DNA of 47,313 nt. Origin: JANQIV01 sp050117315 (GTDB lineage: Bacteria > Bacteroidota > Ignavibacteria > Ignavibacteriales > Melioribacteraceae). Positions 9,460 through 16,170 of this stretch are shown piece after piece. The notes under the pieces were generated by a model. The model was given only the letters and a program-made list of their open reading frames with translations, searched no databases and had not been told where the DNA came from. Every line of letters begins with the position of its first letter. Positions within the stretch are counted from its first letter, which is position 1. A program made the translations under genes and the position numbers. The stretch is from positions 1 through 47,313 of the forward strand of contig JASFMY010000038.1 in NCBI GenBank assembly GCA_050117315.1, in the 5' to 3' direction.

Positions 9460-10422
9460 TTATACCCACCACATGTCTGCCGGTTTTTCTTTTAGGAGTA
9501 CATCTTTTAAGAAACTTACAGCGCTGCTTAATCCTTCATCAATAGAAGCCATAGCATCTTCATGTTCAATAGAAACGACATAATCATAACCAACAAGACG
9601 CAATGCGCTTATAATAGAACGCCAAGTAAATTGATCGTGCCCATAACCAACCGTGCGGAATGTCCATGAACGTTGAGCCATTTTACTATAAGGTTTGGTA
9701 TCAAGCACACCGTTAATTGCAACATTACGTTTATCTATAAAAGTATCTTTAGCATGAAAATGATGGATTGCTCCTTCAAGCGCGTGGATTGACGCAACCG
9801 GATCAATACCTTGCCAAACCAAATGGCTTGGATCGTAATTAGCGCCTATAACCGGTCCTACTGCGTCGCGTAAACGCAACAATGTTTCAGTGTTATAAAC
9901 CGCAAAACCGGGATGCATTTCAAACGCGAGTTTTACACCGGCTTTTTCTGCAAAGGCGCCTGCTTCTTTCCAATAAGGAATAACTTTTTCTTCCCATTGC
10001 CAATCAAGTATTTTAAGAAATTCAGGCGGCCAGGCGCATGTAACCCAATTGGGATATTTTGCCTCTTCCGAATCACCGGGACAACCGGAAAAAAGATTGA
10101 CAACGCCTACTTCCATTTCCGCAGCCAGGCGAACGGTATCACGAAATGCTTTATCGGATTCGGCGGCAAATTCTTTATCCGGTGAAAGCGGATTACCATG
10201 ACAGGAAAAAGCACTAACCATTAATCCGCGATCTATAATATTTTTATGATATTCTTTTATTAACTTTTTGTCTTTGAGCAGTTCACCCGGATTGCAGTGT
10301 GCGTTGCCCGGATAACCACCGGTACCTATTTCCACCGCTTCAATACCCATCTTTGCAATTTGATCTAACGCAGCATCCAACGGGCGATCTTGAAACAGTA
10401 CTGTCAAAACGCCAAGTTTCAT
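9460..10422 (-). CDS. Sugar phosphate isomerase/epimerase-like TIM barrel
   Basis: A 320-residue xylose-isomerase-like TIM barrel with the four expected metal-binding positions: Glu168 (FEMHPG), Asp197 (NYDPSHL), His223 (HFHAKDT) and Glu286 (SIEHED). Such enzymes use Mn2+/Mg2+/Zn2+ to isomerise or epimerise keto sugars. They are frequent next to Gfo/Idh/MocA dehydrogenases. A strong AAGGAG lies 8 bases before the ATG. Its place between the deglycosidase-like pair and glucokinase suggests it processes the 3-keto sugar, or its enol form, after aglycone release. It is more distant from the alpha subunits than they are from each other. The exact reaction is unknown. Confidence 0.75.
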   Translation of the reverse strand: MKLGVLTVLFQDRPLDAALDQIAKMGIEAVEIGTGGYPGNAHCNPGELLKDKKLIKEYHKNIIDRGLMVSAFSCHGNPLSPDKEFAAESDKAFRDTVRLAAEMEVGVVNLFSGCPGDSEEAKYPNWVTCAWPPEFLKILDWQWEEKVIPYWKEAGAFAEKAGVKLAFEMHPGFAVYNTETLLRLRDAVGPVIGANYDPSHLVWQGIDPVASIHALEGAIHHFHAKDTFIDKRNVAINGVLDTKPYSKMAQRSWTFRTVGYGHDQFTWRSIISALRLVGYDYVVSIEHEDAMASIDEGLSSAVSFLKDVLLKEKPADMWWV

Positions 10423-10448
10423 AGTTTTATCTCCTTTTATTCTTTCAT

Positions 10449-11444
10449 TTAGTCGGCTAATAATTTTTTACACATGTTATGCCATGCTTCAACTTGTTGG
10501 AAACCAATCGGTTCTTCAGTAAAAGCTTGTCCTTCCCACTCAGCCGAAATCGTTCCGTTAAACCCTTCCGTTTTCAACAAATGCATAATTTCCGTATAAG
10601 GAATAGATGGCTCAATTCCTTCATCATTTACTTCATAAAATTTACCGTGAATATGCTTAGCATACGGAATAATCTCTTGCCAACCCTCAACCGGCATATT
10701 ACCAAACATTGTTAAAGACATATTGATTTGACCTGCTACGGCAGGCGGTGCATTTAATTCTTTACACGCTTCATGTAACTTTTCGAATTTTGTTTTCGGA
10801 TCAACCTTCATATGCCATATATTAGTTGCTCTATTGATAAGTTCTTCCGAAGCACCGACATTCTGAAGATTTTTCCAAAACAATTCCGGCACAGTATTCA
10901 TACTTGAACTAAAGTCGGGAATAAAACCCAACACCGTAGATTGAATTTTTTGATAGTACTCTAATAATTCAATAACATCCGGATTGTCGATAGTTAATGG
11001 AGAATGTAATTCACTTGCAAGATGTACACCTGCTTTTTCTGCAATCGGGATTAATTTTCCGAGCGTATCCGGCTTTGCGAAAGTTTGAATACGCAGAACA
11101 GGGAAACCAAGTTTTTTAGCCGAAGTAATTTGCCGGGCAGCATATTCAACCATCTCATCGGATGTCATAACACGATTTTTATAAATACCAATATCAAGGT
11201 TTGCTCCAAGGCAGCTTGGAATCATTTCGTAGCGGTCCATAATGTTTCTAAAGTCTTTTGCTACTTCATCGGTAACATCAGGAAATTCTCGGAAGCTTTG
11301 GAACCCTACTATCTCAATAGCCGGGCCAAGATTTTTCTTAGCAACTTCGGCAATCATTCCTTCGAGGTCATACTTTCGCTGTTGCCATTCGTTAGTAAAA
11401 CTAAATAGTGTAACTCCAAGCACAGATTTATTTTTTTGATTCAT
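10449..11444 (-). CDS. C-glycoside deglycosidase-like alpha subunit 2 (TIM barrel)
   Basis: A TIM-barrel protein of 331 residues from the chosen start. The upstream ATG at 11465 overlaps the previous gene; ATGAATCAA at 11444 is preferred because AAGGAG sits just before it. Metal ligands are predicted at Glu145 (ASELHSP), Asp177 (FIPDFSS), His266 (HIHGKFYEV) and Glu302 (SAEWEG). The ExHSP, HIHxKFYE and SxEWEG/SxEYEG motifs are shared with the other alpha-like protein at 13836-14813. Adjacency to a DUF6379 gene is the hallmark of two-subunit C-deglycosidases (DfgA/DfgB and CarC/CarB type), which cleave 3-keto glycosides by metal-assisted elimination. Activity on C- rather than O-glycosides is not proven by sequence. 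Confidence 0.75.
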   Translation of the reverse strand: MNQKNKSVLGVTLFSFTNEWQQRKYDLEGMIAEVAKKNLGPAIEIVGFQSFREFPDVTDEVAKDFRNIMDRYEMIPSCLGANLDIGIYKNRVMTSDEMVEYAARQITSAKKLGFPVLRIQTFAKPDTLGKLIPIAEKAGVHLASELHSPLTIDNPDVIELLEYYQKIQSTVLGFIPDFSSSMNTVPELFWKNLQNVGASEELINRATNIWHMKVDPKTKFEKLHEACKELNAPPAVAGQINMSLTMFGNMPVEGWQEIIPYAKHIHGKFYEVNDEGIEPSIPYTEIMHLLKTEGFNGTISAEWEGQAFTEEPIGFQQVEAWHNMCKKLLAD

Positions 11445-11454
11445 ATTATTCTCC

Positions 11455-11853
11455 TTAAGAAGCAAGTTGAACGGTTTTGTAGAACGTAGGTATCGTAAGG
11501 AATTTACCAGGGCCTACAGGAATATATGGCATCTTTAAGGAAATTCCGACTACTAATTCATGTGTTTCACCGGCTTTTATTTTACCCGGCAGTCTGACAA
11601 ATACCTTTGCAGAATCTTGAACATACCAATATTCATTCACTTGCTCAGAAAGTTCGTCTAAATTATACTCTTTGTTATTACATATAAAACTCAACAAATC
11701 CGGCGAAATTAACTCACCATCCAAAGTAAGTTTCACTTCGGTTACACATGATAGAGGTAACGAACGATACCAATTTAAGCGTACCTTTATTCCAAATCCT
11801 GCTTCTGTTACACTTAGACTATTGTCTTCAATTATCTTTAAGGAAGCACCCAT
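11455..11853 (-). CDS. DUF6379 protein, deglycosidase-like beta subunit 2
   Basis: A 132-residue all-beta protein with the DUF6379 pattern: a FGIKVRLNWYRSLPLS segment, DGELIS, a central NEYWYVQD, and a C-terminal VVGISLKMPYIPVG. In the characterised C-glycoside deglycosidases this small beta subunit packs on the TIM barrel and completes the active site. The stop codon lies 10 bases before the alpha2 start, so the pair is co-translated. An AAGGAG lies 11 bases before the ATG, longer spacing than usual. It is only distantly similar to the other DUF6379 copy at 13361-13750, so the two pairs are not a recent duplication. Confidence 0.75.
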   Translation of the reverse strand: MGASLKIIEDNSLSVTEAGFGIKVRLNWYRSLPLSCVTEVKLTLDGELISPDLLSFICNNKEYNLDELSEQVNEYWYVQDSAKVFVRLPGKIKAGETHELVVGISLKMPYIPVGPGKFLTIPTFYKTVQLAS

Positions 11854-11937
11854 AGGATGTTCATCTCCTTTTTTATTTTACTTCAGAGGTCTACAGTTTT
11901 CAGCAGACCGCTTATACAAAAATCATTATTAGTTATT

Positions 11938-12078
11938 AGAGTTTCTGCAAAATAAAAAGTCGGTCATTTCGAACCCGTTTTTTGGGTGAGAAATCCTTCA
12001 ATTAGAGGATGATTGCAAAGATTTCTCCCTCCGGTCGAAATGACAAAACGTTTAGATATCTAATTTTGCAGAAACTCT
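11938..12078. mobile_element. Family A MITE, 141 bp, complete copy
   Basis: A complete 141-bp element bounded by perfect 16-bp inverted repeats AGAGTTTCTGCAAAAT (11938-11953 and its complement at 12063-12078). It is flanked on both sides by ATT (11935-11937 and 12079-12081), a 3-bp target duplication. Inner inverted segments (TCATTTCGA/TCGAAATGA and GAGAAATC/GATTTCTC) let the whole element fold into a long imperfect hairpin. There is no ORF. It is about 97% identical, in opposite orientation, to the copy at 23027-23167. It sits inside the glycoside gene cluster between the Gfo/Idh/MocA gene and beta2. Confidence 0.9.
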
Positions 12079-12095
12079 ATTTACTTTCTCAATTA

Positions 12096-13226
12096 TTATA
12101 AGCTAACCATTTTGCCGGATTCGGCTGATTTATATATAGCTTCAAGAATTCTTGTAACTGTATATGCTTGCTCAGGTTTTACAACTAACTCAGCTCCGTT
12201 ACGAATACTATTAAACCATGCAATCATTTCCTTTGTACCACCGGCAAAATTTTCTTTCTTTTGACCATCACCTATGAATTCACCGCCAAGAGAATAATTC
12301 TGAACAAAAAGATTACCACCATTTTCACCGTTCACACGTACTTGATGCGTTGGTGCAGATTGAAAATCGGAAGTACGAACAATCGGTCCGTTCGGCGGAA
12401 ACATATCCGCACCGGCTTTTGTACCGCATACCATTGTCATCGCCTCATTAGCAACAATCATATTCAACGCCCAGGAAGCTTCCAAAACAACAGTTGCACC
12501 GTTACTAAAAGTAACAAAACCAAAAGCGCTGTCTTCAACTTCGTATTCTTCAGGTTTCCATGGCCCCATAATATTAGCGTCGCTCCCCATCTTACCTATT
12601 TTGTTATATGTTGATCCGAGTACATTGACCGGTTCATAGTTGTCCATCATCCATAAAGTCAAATCAAGTGCATGAGTACCAAGGTCTATAAGAGGACCGC
12701 CGCCTTGTTTCTCTTTATCCATGAAAACGCCCCAAGTCGGTACACCACGACGGCGTGTAGCGAAAGCTTTACCAAGATAAATATCACCAAGCTCGCCTTT
12801 TTCACAAAGACCTTTTAAGAAAAGCGAATCTTCACGGAAACGATTTTGATAACCGATAGTCAATAGTTTTCCTGTTTTCTTAGCAGCATCGAGCATCGCT
12901 TTTGCTTGCGCATCGGTCTTTGCCATTGGTTTTTCACACATTACATGCTTTCCGCTTTCAAGTGCCGCAACAGTAATTTCCGAGTGTGAGTTATTTGGCG
13001 TGCAAACATGAATAACTTCAATATCATCGCGATCTAAAACTTCTTTATAATCTTCGGTAACCAAACTATTGGAATCACCGTATTTTTCAGCAAGGTTTTT
13101 TGCTCTTTCAGGTATGATGTCACAGAAAGCTTCAACTTTAACACCTTCTACCTTAGCCATACTTGGTAAATGTTTATATTCTGCGATGAAGCCGCAACCA
13201 ATAATTCCTATTTTAATTTCTTTCAT
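12096..13226 (-). CDS. Gfo/Idh/MocA-family NAD(P)-dependent oxidoreductase
   Basis: A 376-residue two-domain dehydrogenase. The Rossmann fold opens with IGIIGCGFIAEYKH (GxGxxG-like, residues 6-19). The hallmark EKP follows at 98-100, with Lys99 the catalytic lysine, and DLGTHALDL at 181-189 supplies Asp181 and His185. The TRRRGVPTWGVF stretch is typical of sugar-acting members. DgpA, the family member in a known C-glucoside pathway, oxidises the glucose C3 hydroxyl of puerarin before DgpB/DgpC cleave. Lying between two alpha/beta pairs, this protein is the best candidate for that 3-oxidation. An AAGGAG precedes the ATG. Acting as a reductase on released 3-keto sugar is also possible. Confidence 0.85.
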   Translation of the reverse strand: MKEIKIGIIGCGFIAEYKHLPSMAKVEGVKVEAFCDIIPERAKNLAEKYGDSNSLVTEDYKEVLDRDDIEVIHVCTPNNSHSEITVAALESGKHVMCEKPMAKTDAQAKAMLDAAKKTGKLLTIGYQNRFREDSLFLKGLCEKGELGDIYLGKAFATRRRGVPTWGVFMDKEKQGGGPLIDLGTHALDLTLWMMDNYEPVNVLGSTYNKIGKMGSDANIMGPWKPEEYEVEDSAFGFVTFSNGATVVLEASWALNMIVANEAMTMVCGTKAGADMFPPNGPIVRTSDFQSAPTHQVRVNGENGGNLFVQNYSLGGEFIGDGQKKENFAGGTKEMIAWFNSIRNGAELVVKPEQAYTVTRILEAIYKSAESGKMVSL

Positions 13227-13360
13227 CTTTTTCTCCTTACTTATGTATTTTTTCTTTTTATAAACATCGTTAGATAATTAAGCTATCTTTGCATAAGATA
13301 AAAGTTCTACAATACTATGACCTTTTATTTAATGTTTGGCATTTTCTTATGCCAACAGGT

Positions 13361-13750
13361 TTACTTAATCACAATCTTTTTAGATGATTTACTAACTGCC
13401 GGAAACGGCATATAGGAAATTCGTAAAGTTAACACTAACTCGATTTTATGCTCTCCAACAGATATTCCTCCATCTTTGTTGACCGAGATAGTAGCAACTT
13501 CGCCCATTTCCCAGCGGTCTTCCGCTTCGGTTTCCATTTCTTTCAGTTTGTAACTATTCCCGTGAACTGTTAAAGTAATTTGATCCGATTCAACAGGTGT
13601 ATCGTCGACTGTTACTTTAATGTCTTCTACCATAGAGAGTCCCAGACCTCTATAATAAGGTAATCTTGCACCGAATTGGAATCCGGTAATTTTGTTGCCT
13701 TCTTTAATATTCTTAGCTTCTTCAGGCACTATCATATATTTTTCAAACAT
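13361..13750 (-). CDS. DUF6379 protein, deglycosidase-like beta subunit 1
   Basis: A 129-residue beta protein with DUF6379 features: FQFGARLPYYRGLGLSMVED (the conserved R-x-P-YYRG-LSxVED block), VTVDDTPVESDQI, EAEDRWEMGE and a C-terminal LVLTLRISYMP. It matches the beta subunit of two-component C-glycoside deglycosidases more clearly than the copy at 11455-11853. It starts 85 bp after the alpha1 stop and is followed by the Gfo/Idh/MocA gene. The expected role is a non-catalytic partner that shapes the alpha active site. The Shine-Dalgarno is weak. Confidence 0.8.
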   Translation of the reverse strand: MFEKYMIVPEEAKNIKEGNKITGFQFGARLPYYRGLGLSMVEDIKVTVDDTPVESDQITLTVHGNSYKLKEMETEAEDRWEMGEVATISVNKDGGISVGEHKIELVLTLRISYMPFPAVSKSSKKIVIK

Positions 13751-13835
13751 GATTCTATCTTCTGTTTTTATTTCAGATTATTTTGTTAATAAATGTTTGT
13801 TATCACTTTAAGATATTTTTCCACTATTAATGCAA

Positions 13836-14813
13836 TTAGTCTAATAATCTCTTAAACATTTCTTGTTGTCTTCGTACTTGTTCCACGCTGTCAACTTCCA
13901 TAATGTCTTGAATATGTCTGTTACCTTCATACTCACTCGATAGATAGCCATCGAACTCACATTTTTTTAATACTTCGATAACTTCCGGGTAAGGAATACT
14001 GTACTCAGTGTAATCATCAAGCATTTCATAAAACTTAGCATGAATATGAAGTATATTGTTTTTGAAAGGTATCAGACTGTTTGGATTATTATAAATATTG
14101 TGTCGTGACATTTCAGCAACGGCCCGGTCTATCGGTCGATCCGACATTTGGTAAACTTCCGCAATGATATATTCCGCCATTACACCCCTTTCATGTTGTT
14201 CGCATACAAACTCAGCAATTTTTTCATCTGCACCTTTGCGAATCATATTTTCTATTTGTACTCGCGGCAGCTTTTTCAAAAACATTCCCATGTCGGGAAC
14301 GAATCCCAAATATTTGGACCCGGTTTTTTCCATTACTTCCCAATGCCTTGTCATCCATGCAGAGTTTATATGCCATGGGGAATGAATTTCGATACCCATT
14401 CTTACATCGTACTCTTCTGCATAAGGAGCAGCTCTTTCCATCAACTCGGGTGTTGTGCTTACTATAATTCTCATTACTTTAAAGCCAAGTCGATTTGCGA
14501 ATTTTAGATCCTTAATAATTGATTCCAATTGTTCGTCTTCGGTTAGTCGACGATCTTTAAATCGCTTAAAGTCTAAAAACATATCGTGACAAACGGGTGT
14601 TACACCATACTTGCCCATCCACCCGAACCACTGATCAACAAATTCATCCGTTAGTTTTGGAAAACCCGGCACCATTTGTTCACCGAGAATTTCAATGCCG
14701 GTTGCACCGGTTTCAGCCACTGCCGCTATACAACCTTCAAGCGACATTTTTCTCAAAAAGTATTCTTCTTGATAACTGTAAAGGCTAACGCCTCTTTTAA
14801 TTGAATAATTCAT
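13836..14813 (-). CDS. C-glycoside deglycosidase-like alpha subunit 1 (TIM barrel)
   Basis: A 325-residue TIM barrel beginning KRGVSLYSYQEEYFLRKMSL, as in characterised alpha subunits. Predicted metal ligands are Glu142 (GIEIHSPW), Asp174 (FVPDMGMF), His258 (HIHAKFYEM) and Glu294 (SSEYEGNRH). The general base in such enzymes abstracts the proton next to the 3-keto group, and the aglycone leaves from C1. The gene is followed by DUF6379 beta1, so the two should form a heteromer. Cytoplasmic, no signal peptide. Spacing (66 bp to the MFS gene) suggests it belongs to the same transcript as the transporter. Choice between C- and O-glycoside substrates cannot be read from sequence. Confidence 0.8.
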   Translation of the reverse strand: MNYSIKRGVSLYSYQEEYFLRKMSLEGCIAAVAETGATGIEILGEQMVPGFPKLTDEFVDQWFGWMGKYGVTPVCHDMFLDFKRFKDRRLTEDEQLESIIKDLKFANRLGFKVMRIIVSTTPELMERAAPYAEEYDVRMGIEIHSPWHINSAWMTRHWEVMEKTGSKYLGFVPDMGMFLKKLPRVQIENMIRKGADEKIAEFVCEQHERGVMAEYIIAEVYQMSDRPIDRAVAEMSRHNIYNNPNSLIPFKNNILHIHAKFYEMLDDYTEYSIPYPEVIEVLKKCEFDGYLSSEYEGNRHIQDIMEVDSVEQVRRQQEMFKRLLD

Positions 14814-14879
14814 AATTTTTACTTCTTTTTTGATTTTATATTAGATTAAATACTGTACTTAGTTTTTGTTCTTATTTTA

Positions 14880-16070
14880 TTATTGAGCTATAACAGTTCC
14901 CCTTCTGCTTAAGATCAAATTACTTCCCGCGATGATCAAACATATTATTCCGAATACAACAAAAGCTAATAATAGATTGTTCGTCACATTCTTAACAACG
15001 GATACTGCGAACGGAGAAATAAATTGTCCGAGGAAAAAACCGGCCGACCAGAAGCCCATACCTCGTCCTCTATATTCTGCAGGGACACTTCGTAATCCCC
15101 ATGCTATTAAAACAGGGATAGCCATTCCGCTTCCTAATTGTTGAACCCAGGCAGCAGCAACAACCGTTTCCACATTTAATGATAAACCTATAAAAATCAG
15201 TCCGGTTCCAACTAAAAAGAATAATACGGCAAATTGGAATCGACTATCTTTTTTAGATATTAGCTTAAACAGTATAGCGCCAAAAGGAACGGCAATACTA
15301 GCTACGGCACTGTAATTTCCTATTGTTTGTCCATCAGAAATTCCCATTGAATCTAATGCTAATGAAAAATGCAGTGTATACACAAAATATAATGTTGAGA
15401 CCAGCAAGGTAAATAGTGAAATGCGTAACATCATTGCAACGGGAAATTTATTTACGCTAACTGTAGTTTTATTTATTTCTTGTTCTTTCTTTTCCGGTTC
15501 ATATATAAATATCACAGCACCAATCGAAACTAAAAATGCGATGCCGTAGATGAGGAAAGGATAATTCCAATCTACAGTTGATAAATATCCCGTAAATGAA
15601 AGCAACAACGTTCCGGATACTGATCCGAAAATTCCCTGCCACATTAGCCATTTTGCTCTTTCGGCTTCATCAAAGTAATCTCCCAAAAGCGCATTGCCGA
15701 TAGTCAAAATAAATGCTTCACCAATACCCAGAACAAGGCGCCCGCTTAGCAAAACAGAAAAGCTTTCTATAAAAAAAGGCATAATACCGCCAATGCCGTA
15801 AAGGAAGGTAAATATCAAGAGTAATTTACGTCTTCCAAGTTTATCCGTTAAAATACCGGCAAATGGTGAAAACAATGCAACACATAATCCCGGGGCAGAA
15901 AGCACTAACGGAGCCAAAGTTGAGATATAAGGAACATCCTTAAAATTATCCCGGATGGCGGGTACAACAGGCATCAATGACACAACCGCCATCATTGGCA
16001 AAATACTGATTATGATGATAATCACGCCTTGCGGCAAACCTGCTTTTCGGGAGACTGCTGAAGTAATCAT
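14880..16070 (-). CDS. MFS transporter, probably glycoside or aromatic uptake
   Basis: A 396-residue major facilitator protein with about 12 membrane segments. The motif A signature GILTDKLGRRK lies between segments 2 and 3, and GRLVLGIGEAF (motif C region) follows segment 4. A charged cytoplasmic loop (EPEKKEQEINK) splits the two halves. It lies 100 bp downstream of the TonB receptor and 66 bp upstream of alpha1, so the likely role is moving the receptor's ligand across the inner membrane. It is closer to the drug/metabolite branch of MFS than to glycoside-pentoside-hexuronide transporters, so export of an aglycone is an alternative. No clear Shine-Dalgarno. Confidence 0.8.
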   Translation of the reverse strand: MITSAVSRKAGLPQGVIIIIISILPMMAVVSLMPVVPAIRDNFKDVPYISTLAPLVLSAPGLCVALFSPFAGILTDKLGRRKLLLIFTFLYGIGGIMPFFIESFSVLLSGRLVLGIGEAFILTIGNALLGDYFDEAERAKWLMWQGIFGSVSGTLLLSFTGYLSTVDWNYPFLIYGIAFLVSIGAVIFIYEPEKKEQEINKTTVSVNKFPVAMMLRISLFTLLVSTLYFVYTLHFSLALDSMGISDGQTIGNYSAVASIAVPFGAILFKLISKKDSRFQFAVLFFLVGTGLIFIGLSLNVETVVAAAWVQQLGSGMAIPVLIAWGLRSVPAEYRGRGMGFWSAGFFLGQFISPFAVSVVKNVTNNLLLAFVVFGIICLIIAGSNLILSRRGTVIAQ

Positions 16071-16170
16071 ATTAAAATCAATTTAATTTATGTAAAACAC
16101 TTCGGACTCTGGAAACATACGTATTTAGAGAAATAACCAAAATCCGAAGTTATTAAATAAACATATTCAT

